Origin: Hyphomicrobiales bacterium
GTDB lineage: Bacteria; Pseudomonadota; Alphaproteobacteria; Rhizobiales; RI-29
NCBI GenBank assembly: GCA_016125495.1
Contig: WGLQ01000007.1
Location: forward strand, 1 to 64,000
DNA length: 64,000 nucleotides
Direction of reading: 5' to 3'
Made by a program: the position numbers and the translations under genes. Each line of letters starts with the position of its first letter. Positions within the stretch are counted from its first letter, which is position 1. The notes below the pieces were generated by a model that saw only the letters and a program-made list of their open reading frames with translations, was not told the origin of the DNA and did no database searches. Below are positions 15,474 to 23,783 of this stretch, piece after piece.

Positions 15474-16478
15474 TCAGGCGGCGGCTGCCGCCGCCTTGGC
15501 CTTCTTGGCCTCGGCGCGCACGTGGGCGAGGTAGCGCAGGGCATACTCGTCCTGTGCGGTCATCACCTCGGCCGCATACTTGAACTCGATGTATTCCTTG
15601 GGATCGTTCATCAGCGGATCGATCATGATCGAATCACAGCCCGCGATGATCGACAGGATGATGAAGGCGTCGTTGAGCTGCTTGCGGTTCGGCAGACCGA
15701 ACGAGACGTTGGAGAGGCCGCCGAAGATATGCACTTCCGGGAAGCGCTCACGCAGGGTCTTGACCGCGTCGAGGAAGTCCTTGCCGAACTGCGGCCCCGC
15801 GCCGACCGGGAACACCAGCGGATCGAGGTAGATGTCGTCGTGCGGGATGCCGACCGCATCCATCATCCCCATAAGCTTGGTCAGGAATTCGACGCGCTCG
15901 GCGGCGTTCTGCGGCATGCCGTTCGCACCCGAACCGTTGCCGAAGATGATGCAGTTCTGTTCCTTGGCGAGGTGGATGAGGACATCGCGACCGGCTTCGA
16001 GCGAGACCGAGTTGATCGCCGGGCGGCCGGCGGAGCGATCGTAGACCTCGAGACCAGCCTTGATGGTCTCGGGGTCGGAGGAGTCGATCGCGAACGGCAC
16101 CGTGCCGCAGATCGACTGCGCCGCCTTCACCAGCCAGCGCATGTGCTCCTTGCGCTCTTCCGGGTAGACCGACAGCTCGTCGCAGCACAGGTCGATGATG
16201 TGCGAGCCCGCGTTCACCTGCGACATGATGGCCCAGGTGAGGAACTTCATGTCGCGCGTCTTGACGGCGTGCCCGATGTGGCCGATGCGACCGGTCTTCT
16301 GCAGGGCCGGATCCTTCGGGAACACCTCGGTGATGTCGAAGGCACCCTCGCTGCCGTCGAGATCGGTGTACACCCACACGTATTGGTCGCCGCGCTTCTT
16401 GATTTTCGGACTGTCGGCGCGGATACGGCGCGTCGTGTTGATGTTTTCCCCGATGACGATCAGCTGCTTGTCGGACAT
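15474..16478 (-). CDS. Methyltetrahydrofolate:corrinoid methyltransferase (pterin-binding TIM barrel)
   Basis: A 334-residue pterin-binding TIM barrel of the AcsE/CmuB/MtgA group, which moves a methyl group between a corrinoid protein and tetrahydrofolate in the cytoplasm. Seen motifs include IGENINTTRR at the start, SHIIDLCCDE, PFAIDSSDPETIKAGL, INSVSLEAGRD, the YLDPLVFPVG strand and HIFGGLSNVSFGLPNRKQLN, all characteristic of the family. An Ala/Lys tail ends the protein. The start is supported by AGGAATGGGCC-ATG. No corrinoid gene is adjacent, so the partner is probably one of the two corrinoid proteins at 40.2 or 58.2 kb. Confidence 0.9.
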   Translation of the reverse strand: MSDKQLIVIGENINTTRRIRADSPKIKKRGDQYVWVYTDLDGSEGAFDITEVFPKDPALQKTGRIGHIGHAVKTRDMKFLTWAIMSQVNAGSHIIDLCCDELSVYPEERKEHMRWLVKAAQSICGTVPFAIDSSDPETIKAGLEVYDRSAGRPAINSVSLEAGRDVLIHLAKEQNCIIFGNGSGANGMPQNAAERVEFLTKLMGMMDAVGIPHDDIYLDPLVFPVGAGPQFGKDFLDAVKTLRERFPEVHIFGGLSNVSFGLPNRKQLNDAFIILSIIAGCDSIMIDPLMNDPKEYIEFKYAAEVMTAQDEYALRYLAHVRAEAKKAKAAAAAA

Positions 16479-16808
16479 GGCCCATTCCTAACATGGTCGC
16501 GTTGGCTCGTAGCCTCCGTTCTGTATCCGCCAGTCCGCGAAGTCCATGGCCGTCGGGGGCATTCGCACTGCCGCTGGATGATGGGGGGCTTGCGCGCACT
16601 GCAAGACGCTTGGCCCCGGAGCCCCGAGGCAGTAGTTGAGGGGGCCCGATGGCCCAAGGAGCCGGTGGCACGAGTGGAATTATCCGAATTCGCAGCTCGG
16701 GATTTCCGTATCGGATCGCATCGTGCGGGGTGACCGGTCGCCACCGGACCGGGGAACGAAACGACCCGCCGGACCGGCTTTCCAAGGCCGGTCTCGGCAC
16801 CAGGGAGC
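16479..16808. other. 330 bp divergent intergenic region
   Basis: This separates the minus-strand methyltransferase from the plus-strand MFS gene, so it should carry both promoters. I found no strong hexamer pair, operator dyad or coding sequence. Confidence 0.4.
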
Positions 16809-18065
16809 ATGCACGACGTGCAACCGGCATCAGGCGATCGGGCAACCCCCTGGTTGGTGACGGGGCTCGGCATCACCCAGACCATCGCCTGGGCATCTTC
16901 GTACTATCTTCTTGCCATCATCGCCGATCCGCTGGCCGAAGCCGTCGGCACGACGCCGGCCTGGATCTTCGCGGCCCTCTCGCTCGCCATCCTGGTCTCG
17001 GCCGTCGCCGGCCCGCTCGCCGGCCGCCTGGTCGACCGCGACGGCGGCCGCGCGGTCCTGCTCGCCTCGAACCTGATGTTCGCCGCCGGGCTCTCGGTGC
17101 TCGCCTTGGTCGACAGCCTTGTCGGTGTCATCGCGGCCTGGCTCGTGCTCGGCATCGCCATGGCCTTTGGGCTCTACGAGGCGGCGTTCGCCACCATCAC
17201 CGCCCATCGGCCACTCACCGCACGGCGCGCGATCACCATGATCACGCTCCTCGGCGGCCTGGCGAGCACCATCGGTTGGCCGCTCACCTCGCTCTTCGAG
17301 GTTGCCTGGGGCTGGCGCGGCGCCTGTGTTGCATGGGCAGCGATCCACTTGGCCATTGCCCTTCCGATCAATTTCCTATCGATCCCGCGCGCCAGACCAG
17401 CCGTATCGACCGGTGCCGGGCAAGCCGATGCACCCGAGCAACTGGCGGAACCGGGGCCGGCGACAGAAGCAGCGCGCACGGCCCCGAAAATCTCGCGCTT
17501 CGCCGTCATGCTCGTTGCGTTCTATTTCTGCCTCGAATGGTTCATCAGCACCGGCATGGCCGTGCACATGCCACGCCTGCTCGAGGCTCAGGGCCTGGAT
17601 CACGCCTCGGCCATCGCCGCCGCCGGCCTCGTCGGCATCGCCCAGTCCGCTGCACGCCTCACCGAATACGCATTGTTCGCACGCGTCCATCCGGCGCTGC
17701 TCGCCAGTTTCGCCGCTTCGCTCCACCCCCTCGGGGCACTGCTGCTGACGCTCTTGGCGGGCGTTGCTGCGCCGCTGTTCACCATCCTGCACGGCATCGG
17801 CAACGGCCTGTTCACGGTCGCGCGCGGCACCTTGCCTCTGACACTCTTCGGTGCCAGCAACTACGGCCTTCGGCTCAATCTCTTGATGATGCCCGCACGT
17901 ATCGCCCAGGCCGCAAGTCCGTTCGTGCTCGGTCTGGTAATCGACCTGGGCGCAGACCGCGCCCTCGTTCTCACGGCCGGCCTCGGCCTCATCGCGATGC
18001 TGACAACCGCCCTGATATGGAGACGAGACCAGAACGATGCCCATACGCCACGTCGACGCCATTGA
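16809..18065 (+). CDS. MFS transporter overlapping arsH
   Basis: A 418-residue major facilitator carrier with about 12 membrane helices. The loop between helices 2 and 3 shows the MFS signature as [19 protein letters not shown], and a hydrophilic linker of ~35 residues (around 190-225) joins the two halves. Its last 29 bp overlap arsH, so the two are probably co-translated, which suggests arsenic or organoarsenical export. That role is inferred from linkage only. The ribosome site AGGGAG ends one base before the ATG, so the true start may be the GTG at 16818. Confidence 0.85.
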   Translation: MHDVQPASGDRATPWLVTGLGITQTIAWASSYYLLAIIADPLAEAVGTTPAWIFAALSLAILVSAVAGPLAGRLVDRDGGRAVLLASNLMFAAGLSVLALVDSLVGVIAAWLVLGIAMAFGLYEAAFATITAHRPLTARRAITMITLLGGLASTIGWPLTSLFEVAWGWRGACVAWAAIHLAIALPINFLSIPRARPAVSTGAGQADAPEQLAEPGPATEAARTAPKISRFAVMLVAFYFCLEWFISTGMAVHMPRLLEAQGLDHASAIAAAGLVGIAQSAARLTEYALFARVHPALLASFAASLHPLGALLLTLLAGVAAPLFTILHGIGNGLFTVARGTLPLTLFGASNYGLRLNLLMMPARIAQAASPFVLGLVIDLGADRALVLTAGLGLIAMLTTALIWRRDQNDAHTPRRRH

Positions 18066-18789
18066 TCACCTGCCCGCACTCGATCGGCGCTACATGCAGC
18101 GCCTGCCCAACGAGGGGCTTTCCGACCCGCTCGGTCACAAGCCACGCATTCTCCTCCTCTATGGCTCGCTGCGGCCGCGCTCCTTTTCCCGCCTCGTGGT
18201 CGAGGAATGCGCCCGGCTCCTGACGCTGTTCGGCGCCGAACCCCGCATTTTCGATCCCTCGACACTGCCGCTTCCCGATCAGATCACCGGCGACGACCAC
18301 CCGGCGGTGCACGAGTTGCTGGAGCTGTCCATGTGGTCGGAAGGCCATGTCTGGTGCAGCCCCGAACGCCATGGCCAGATCACCGGCGTCATGAAGACGC
18401 AGATCGATCACCTGCCGCTGAGCCGCGGCGGCATGCGCCCCACCCAGGGGCGCACGCTGGCGGTCATGCAGGTCAGTGGCGGTTCGCAGTCCTTCAACGC
18501 CGTCAACACGTTGCGTGTGCTCGGCCGCTGGATGCGCATGGTCACCATCCCCAACCAGTCGAGCGTGCCTATGGCCTTCCAGGAGTTCGACGAAGCCGGC
18601 CGAATGCGCGCATCGAACTACTACGATCGCATCGTCGACGTCATGGAGGAACTGGTGCGCTTCACGATCCTCGTGCGCCCGCGCGTCGAGTTGCTGACCG
18701 ACCGCTATTCCGAGCGCAAGGAGCGCGGTGGTCCAGCGCTCGATCCGGCCAAGGACCTGTCCTCCATCGCCATCGCTCCCCAGCGCTGA
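18037..18789 (+). CDS. arsH: ArsH, NADPH-dependent FMN reductase / organoarsenical oxidase
   Basis: A 250-residue flavodoxin-fold protein matching ArsH. Seen features: the FMN phosphate-binding loop [18 protein letters not shown], the middle segment [26 protein letters not shown]-like [13 protein letters not shown], and the [18 protein letters not shown]-like region, all diagnostic. Known ArsH proteins oxidise trivalent methylarsenicals to the less toxic pentavalent forms and reduce metals with NADPH. The gene overlaps the upstream MFS gene and ends at a strong hairpin. It lies away from the arsRDA group at 48-51 kb. Confidence 0.93.
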   Translation: MPIRHVDAIDHLPALDRRYMQRLPNEGLSDPLGHKPRILLLYGSLRPRSFSRLVVEECARLLTLFGAEPRIFDPSTLPLPDQITGDDHPAVHELLELSMWSEGHVWCSPERHGQITGVMKTQIDHLPLSRGGMRPTQGRTLAVMQVSGGSQSFNAVNTLRVLGRWMRMVTIPNQSSVPMAFQEFDEAGRMRASNYYDRIVDVMEELVRFTILVRPRVELLTDRYSERKERGGPALDPAKDLSSIAIAPQR

Positions 18790-18794
18790 GACCG

Positions 18795-18820
18795 CGGCGG
18801 CTGGCGCGTGCCAGCCGCCG
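18795..18820. terminator. Bidirectional hairpin between arsH and homocysteine methyltransferase gene
   Basis: An 11 bp perfect GC-rich stem (18795-18805 with 18810-18820, loop GCGT) fills most of the 34 bp gap between two convergent genes. There is no clear T-run, but position and strength fit a shared terminator. Confidence 0.65.
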
Positions 18821-18823
18821 GGC

Positions 18824-19798
18824 TCAGGTGGTCTTGCGCGCGTATTCGGAGACCGCGCCGAGCCGCCGTTCGATTTCATCGACGCTCGGCGGCGTGCCTG
18901 GAACGTGTCTCTCGAGCGCCTCGCGCATCGCAGCCAGATGCTCGGGGCTCGTGCCACAGCAGCCCCCGATGATGGTCGCGCCGCTGTCGCGCGCGAGCCG
19001 GGCGTAGTCCGCCATCAGCTCCGGCGTACCCGAATAGACGATCTCCCCCGCGTCACTCATTTGCGGCAGCCCGCAGTTGCCCTTGGCGACCACTGAGAGC
19101 GGTCCGCTCTCCCGGGCCATGGCTGCGACGTTGCAGACGAGTTCGGAGGCACCGGTACCGCAGTTGGCGCCGATGGCGACGAGATCGTGGCCGATCCCTT
19201 GCGCGATCTTGGCGAAAGCGACCGGCGAAATGCCCATCATCGTGCGCCCCTTGGTATCGAAGCTCATGGTCGCGACGATCGGAAGGTCGGTGCGAGCCGC
19301 GCCCGAAACCGCCGCTGTCAGTTCCTCTTCGGACGAGATCGTTTCGATCCAGAGGACATCGGCGCCGCCTTCCGCCAGACCTTCGGCCTGCTCTGCGTAA
19401 GCGGCCGTTCCGGCCTCGACCGTGAGGTCCCCGATCGGCTGATAGAGATCGCCCGTCGGCCCCATGCTGCCGGCAACCAGCACCGGCCGCCCTGCCGCGT
19501 CGGCCGCCGAGCGGGCGTGCGCCGCTGCCTTGGCGTTGACCTCGCGCACGCGGTGCCCGTCGCCATGCAGCCGCAGCCGGTTCGCCGTTCCCCCGAACGA
19601 GTTCGTCAGCACGAGATCGGCGCCGGCGGCGATGAACCGGCGATGCAGGTCGATAACCCTGTCCGGATGCTCGTCGTTCCAGATTTCCGGCGGCGTGCCC
19701 GATTTGAGACCCATGCGGAAGTAGTTCGTGCCGGTGGCGCCGTCGGCGAGAAGCCAACCGCGCTCACGCAGCATCTCGCGAATCGAGTGCTTGGGCAT
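18824..19798 (-). CDS. Homocysteine S-methyltransferase family protein (BHMT-like)
   Basis: A 324-residue zinc TIM barrel of the Pfam S-methyl_trans family, transferring a methyl group from a methyl donor such as betaine or S-methylmethionine to a thiol, usually homocysteine. The N-terminal DGATGTNYF and the three zinc ligands are present: Cys213 in GANCGTG and Cys280-Cys281 in GGCCGTSPEH. The start MPKHSIREML has GAGG upstream; ATGs at 19822 and 19870 are alternatives. It is a single-domain protein without cobalamin-binding modules. The donor is unknown, though the neighbouring C1 genes make an onium compound plausible. Confidence 0.88.
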   Translation of the reverse strand: MPKHSIREMLRERGWLLADGATGTNYFRMGLKSGTPPEIWNDEHPDRVIDLHRRFIAAGADLVLTNSFGGTANRLRLHGDGHRVREVNAKAAAHARSAADAAGRPVLVAGSMGPTGDLYQPIGDLTVEAGTAAYAEQAEGLAEGGADVLWIETISSEEELTAAVSGAARTDLPIVATMSFDTKGRTMMGISPVAFAKIAQGIGHDLVAIGANCGTGASELVCNVAAMARESGPLSVVAKGNCGLPQMSDAGEIVYSGTPELMADYARLARDSGATIIGGCCGTSPEHLAAMREALERHVPGTPPSVDEIERRLGAVSEYARKTT

Positions 19799-19936
19799 GC
19801 TAGAGTGCCTCGCGATCTTCATCGACTCGCGCGACAATAGTCGCCTCGCCGGCCTCTGGCCACACACCATCCGGCTGAGGCCCGCGCGGCCTCGGGCGAC
19901 ATCGCGGCGACCGTTCGCATGGTGCGGAGCATCCGA

Positions 19937-21232
19937 ATGCAGGGCAGCGACGCCACGGCCGCCACGACGCAGGCGACATCCGGCACCGTCAGCATCGCGG
20001 TTCTGCTGCTTTGCATTGCCCTGCTCGCGCTCGCCACCGGTCTCCAGGGCTCGCTGATCGGCGTCAGCGCCGTGCGCGCCAATTTCACCAGTCTCGAGAT
20101 TGGCTACGTCGCGACGGGCTACCCGGTCGGGTTGCTCATCGGCTCCTGGCTGACGCTCTCACTGGTCGACCGTGTCGGCTACATTCGCGTCTTTGCGGCC
20201 TATGCTTCGATCGCCTCGTCGGCGGCGTTGCTGGTGCCGCTGATCGCGGACCCGAACTGGTGGTTCGCCCTGCGCGTCCTCACCGGTGTCTGCACCGCCG
20301 GGCTCTACATCATTTGCGAAGCCTGGCTCAACGCCGCCACGAGCAATGCCAACCGTGGCCGCGTCCTCGCCGTCTACATGGTCGTTACCTACAGCATGAT
20401 GGGGCTCGGTCAGTTCCTGCTCGCGATCGACGACACTTCCGGCCTCACCCGTTTCATCGTCGCCTCCGTGATCCTGTCCTTCGCGCTCGTGCCGATCACA
20501 CTCATCCGCGTCGAGGCGCCGAGCGTCGCACTCGCCAAGCCGCTTTCCCTCGCGACCGTCGTGCGCGCCTCGCCGCTGGCGGCCGCGACGATGTTCGTCA
20601 ACGGCATCGCCCAGAGCGCGTTCTTCGGTCTCGGTGCGGTCTACGGTTCGGCGCTCGGTCTCTCGGTGGCGCTGATTTCGTTGATGATGGCACTGCCGAC
20701 CCTCGGGGTCACGCTCCTGCAATATCCTCTCGGCCAGCTCTCGGACCTGGTCGACCGGCGCGCGCTGTTGTTGGTGGTGAGCGGTCTTGCGGCGCTGGCC
20801 GCCTTGGCGGCCTCGCTGGCGCTGACCGACGTTTGGTGGCTGATCGCGCTCTTTGCGCTCTACGGCACCCTCGCCATCCCGACCCGCTCGATTGCCCTCG
20901 CCCACGCCAACGATCAGATCCCGCGCGAACAGACGCTGTCCGCCTCGAGCAAGCTCTTCCTGATCTATGGAATCGGCTCGACGGCGGGACCTCTGGCAGC
21001 CGGAACCGTCATGGAAATGGCCGGAACCCAAGCCTTCATGCAGTTCCACGCAGCCGCCTTCGCGTCCGTTTTGATCTTTTCGCTGGTGCGCATTCTACTC
21101 GGTCCGGTGCGCCAGCGCACCCGCCAGGCCGGCGTCGTGCAGGTGACCCCGACCTCGACACCGGTGGCCACCAAGGGCCTCTTGTCGGGGCGCGACCAGG
21201 ACGACCCGGAGGAAACACCGGCTGCCCAATGA
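19937..21232 (+). CDS. MFS transporter (YcaD-like)
   Basis: A major facilitator carrier of about 431 residues with 12 predicted helices. The inter-helix loop has the reduced MFS motif GSWLTLSLVDRVGYIRVF, and GLYIICEAWLNAATSNANRGR is typical of YcaD-type proteins. The second half starts after residue ~215. I choose the ATG at 19937 because CGGAG precedes it; an ATG at 19919 is in frame. The substrate is unknown. It is divergent from the homocysteine methyltransferase gene (138 bp apart). Confidence 0.85.
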   Translation: MQGSDATAATTQATSGTVSIAVLLLCIALLALATGLQGSLIGVSAVRANFTSLEIGYVATGYPVGLLIGSWLTLSLVDRVGYIRVFAAYASIASSAALLVPLIADPNWWFALRVLTGVCTAGLYIICEAWLNAATSNANRGRVLAVYMVVTYSMMGLGQFLLAIDDTSGLTRFIVASVILSFALVPITLIRVEAPSVALAKPLSLATVVRASPLAAATMFVNGIAQSAFFGLGAVYGSALGLSVALISLMMALPTLGVTLLQYPLGQLSDLVDRRALLLVVSGLAALAALAASLALTDVWWLIALFALYGTLAIPTRSIALAHANDQIPREQTLSASSKLFLIYGIGSTAGPLAAGTVMEMAGTQAFMQFHAAAFASVLIFSLVRILLGPVRQRTRQAGVVQVTPTSTPVATKGLLSGRDQDDPEETPAAQ

Positions 21233-21283
21233 ACCGCAAGCAGAACGGCGCCCGATCGCTGCCGCCTGACGCCGCAAGGCCCC

Positions 21284-21976
21284 TCACTCGAAGTCGGGCC
21301 ACCCTTTCCAGCCGGACGGCACGTCGAGCTTGTAGTTGCGGCTGTGCGTCTTGACGTCCCAGCGAACGTAGAGATCGCCGAGAAAGAAATAATTCTTGCG
21401 GTTGTTGAGCGCCGCGCTGCGCCGCGTCCAATTGACGCTTACCGCGCACGTCGGGGCAATGACCAGACCGCCGGTCCACCCGTCCCCGATCTTGCGCGGA
21501 TAGCCGCGATCCTCGGCGGCCGGGAAATTCGCTCCCTCCACCGTCCAGCGCGTGTACTCGTCGCCACGGAACGCGTAGATGCGGCGGGCATCGCCATAGT
21601 CGACGAAGAGAGGGGTGAAATGGCCGTCCTCGATCAGCCGGCTGGGCAGCACCGTCGAAAGCTCGAGCGCCTCCTCGACGATCCGGTTCTTTCCGATGTC
21701 CCAGGCGACGACGCGCTTTTCCCCTTTGAAGAAGAAGAACGCGCGATTGCCCCATTCGGGCACGTGGATCGCCCCCTCGAGCACACCGCCCGGCACCGCC
21801 TCCATCAACCCCGGCCAGCCCTGGGAGATCTCGCGCGGATAGCCTTCATAGAGCCGCTCGTTGTCGACGTCCCAGCGGATGTACTGACGATTCTTGAAGA
21901 AATAGAGCGCGTAAGGTGGATCCGATTTCAGCGACTGGCGCCAATCGACGTAGAGTGCAGCATTGGGCCCGTACAT
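21284..21976 (-). CDS. Hemopexin-like four-repeat protein
   Basis: A 230-residue protein built of four hemopexin-type repeats, the fold of a four-bladed propeller. The repeat core is seen four times: YFFKNRQYIRWDVDNERL, FFFKGEKRVVAWDIGKNRI, YAFRGDEYTRWTVEGANF and YFFLGDLYVRWDVKTHS. Spacers include YPREISQGWPG, YPRKIGDGWTG and VPSGWKGWP. No signal peptide or other domain is present, so it is probably cytoplasmic. The start MYGPNAALYVDW has GGGAGGCGAG upstream. Hemopexin domains are common in animals and plants but scattered in bacteria, where function is mostly unknown. Ligand binding (metal, haem or protein) is a guess. Confidence 0.85.
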   Translation of the reverse strand: MYGPNAALYVDWRQSLKSDPPYALYFFKNRQYIRWDVDNERLYEGYPREISQGWPGLMEAVPGGVLEGAIHVPEWGNRAFFFFKGEKRVVAWDIGKNRIVEEALELSTVLPSRLIEDGHFTPLFVDYGDARRIYAFRGDEYTRWTVEGANFPAAEDRGYPRKIGDGWTGGLVIAPTCAVSVNWTRRSAALNNRKNYFFLGDLYVRWDVKTHSRNYKLDVPSGWKGWPDFE

Positions 21977-22149
21977 GATCTCGCCTCCCTCGCGCCTTTC
22001 GGACAATCACCAATATAGGTGCCGCGACGCCAGGTACACCAGCGAGGACGTGCGCCAGACGCATTGCCCATGCCGAGAGATGCGGCAACGACCTTGGGAT
22101 CACCAGACCGGTCCGGCCGCGCGCGGATCGCTCCCCGCGCCCGCAATCT

Positions 22150-22581
22150 TCAGCGAACGGTCCGGAAGATCGCCGCCTGCACCGGATGGGCGAGCGGTCC
22201 GTCGTCGCGCAAAAGGCGCACGGCATCGCCGACGACGAGCGGTTCCATCTCCGCCTCGATCCGCCCGAGGACGACGTTGTGCGCGCCGTCCATGGCGATG
22301 AGACCGATTTGCCAGTTCCCCGTTCGCCCGCTGATCGGCAGGGTCGGTGAAGCCGACGTGAGCGCGGTGATGCGCCCGAGACCGGAGAGGGTAATCCACA
22401 CCCCGGCTTCGCTTCCACAGGTGCAAACGAGGCGCGGCGCGAACCAGACCCTGCCGCAGGCCGCACACCGGCTGGCCATCGCAATGCCCCGTTCGAGGCC
22501 CTCGAAATAGGGGCCGAGCGCGCCGAGCGGGTGGCTGTAATGCATGGCGATGGAAATCTCGCATGTCCGGCCCGCCGACAT
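22150..22581 (-). CDS. Zinc-ribbon/OB-fold protein (DUF35 family)
   Basis: A 143-residue protein with an N-terminal helix (residues 19-35, LGALGPYFEGLERGI), a zinc ribbon (Cys39, Cys42, Cys53, Cys55) and a C-terminal OB fold. This is the architecture of DUF35 proteins, which bind acyl-CoA and partner thiolase-fold enzymes such as Ltp2/ChsH2. The start at 22581 is supported by GGAAAGG upstream. It lies 20 bp after the thiolase-fold gene on the same strand, so the two proteins very likely form a complex. Confidence 0.87.
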   Translation of the reverse strand: MSAGRTCEISIAMHYSHPLGALGPYFEGLERGIAMASRCAACGRVWFAPRLVCTCGSEAGVWITLSGLGRITALTSASPTLPISGRTGNWQIGLIAMDGAHNVVLGRIEAEMEPLVVGDAVRLLRDDGPLAHPVQAAIFRTVR

Positions 22582-22601
22582 CGTCGTCCTTTCCTTCGCC
22601 C

Positions 22602-23783
22602 TCAGTCGATACACTCGAGGACATGCACGACATTCACCGTCGCCACCCCGCCGTGCGCATCGGCGATCCCGCGCCGCAAGCGCCGGGCCGGCTGCAGGCC
22701 ATCATGATAGCGCCCCTGCAGCAATCGGGTCAGCGTGTGCACTTGCGCGATGCCGACCGCTCCCGGTGCGCCGCCCTGGCCGATGAGGCCGCCGGAGAGG
22801 TTGACCGGCAGCGGCCCGCCGCGCTCGAAGCGCCCCGCCGCGATGTCGGCGGCAAGGCCCGCCTCCTCGGCGAGTCCGAGTGCGACGAGGCCCTGCAATT
22901 CGGCACCGGTATATGCGTCATAGCATTCCACGATATCGATCTGCGCGCCCGGATCCGCGATGCCCGCCATGCGGTAGGCGGCGGCTGCTGCTGCCGCCTT
23001 GCCCGCGAACTGCGCGATGTCGGCGCGATCCCCGAGCCGCACGTGATCGCTGGCCGCGCCCGACGCGGTGATGGCGACGCGCGGGCGCACACCTGTTGGC
23101 GAGGTCGCGCCACACGCCAGCACCACCGCCGCCGCCCCGTCGCTGATGAGGCTGCAGTCGAGCCGCTTGTAGGGGGCCGCGACCGGCGGCGAGGCGAGCA
23201 CGTCGTCGATGGTGATCGCCATCGGCTTGTGGGCATCGGGGTTGAAGCGCGCGTTGCCGTGATTCTTGACCGAAACGCTCGCCAGATCTCGCTCATCGAG
23301 CCCGCTTCTCTCGAGGAAGGCTCCAGCCGAGAGGGCATAGAGGCTGGTCGCATCCGCCCCCGCGAACCCCTCGAGGTCCGCGTCGAACGAGAGCCCGTAG
23401 AGGAACCGCACATCCGCCCCGGAAAGGTGCGAGGCGGCGTGCTCGAACCCGACCACCAGCACACGGTCGGCGAGCCCCGAGGCGATGTGCATGACGCCGG
23501 CCCGCACGGCCATCGCGCCGCTCGCCCCGCCCGCTTCGATCCGCATCACCGGCCGCGGCACACCGCCGATCTCGTCGTTCATCAGCGCGCCGGCCGAGAG
23601 CTGGAGGGAAAGATGGTCGCTTTCGCTCGCCACCACCACCGCGTCGATCGCCGCCATCGTCAGCCCGGCATCATCGAGCGCGGACCTGGCCACCGCCCTC
23701 ACCCAGTCGCGCGCGCTGGACCCGTCGGCACTCCGGCGGAATGGCGTCATCGCGCTGCCGAGGACGACGACGTCGAGCATCAT
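22602..23783 (-). CDS. Thiolase-fold protein lacking the catalytic cysteine (SCP-x/Ltp2-like)
   Basis: A 393-residue member of the SCP-x thiolase family. The N-terminal nucleophile region reads RIEAGGASGAM (residues 81-91), so the usual Cys is replaced by Gly. The C-terminal GHP motif is also replaced, by GLIGQGGAPGAVG. The segment ECYDAYTGAEL keeps the conserved tyrosine region of SCP-x enzymes. Such proteins paired with DUF35 partners (Ltp2) act as retro-aldolases on beta-hydroxyacyl-CoA rather than thiolases, and that is the likely role here. The ATG overlaps the TGA of the acyl-CoA synthetase gene (ATGA), showing translational coupling. Confidence 0.85.
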   Translation of the reverse strand: MMLDVVVLGSAMTPFRRSADGSSARDWVRAVARSALDDAGLTMAAIDAVVVASESDHLSLQLSAGALMNDEIGGVPRPVMRIEAGGASGAMAVRAGVMHIASGLADRVLVVGFEHAASHLSGADVRFLYGLSFDADLEGFAGADATSLYALSAGAFLERSGLDERDLASVSVKNHGNARFNPDAHKPMAITIDDVLASPPVAAPYKRLDCSLISDGAAAVVLACGATSPTGVRPRVAITASGAASDHVRLGDRADIAQFAGKAAAAAAAYRMAGIADPGAQIDIVECYDAYTGAELQGLVALGLAEEAGLAADIAAGRFERGGPLPVNLSGGLIGQGGAPGAVGIAQVHTLTRLLQGRYHDGLQPARRLRRGIADAHGGVATVNVVHVLECID

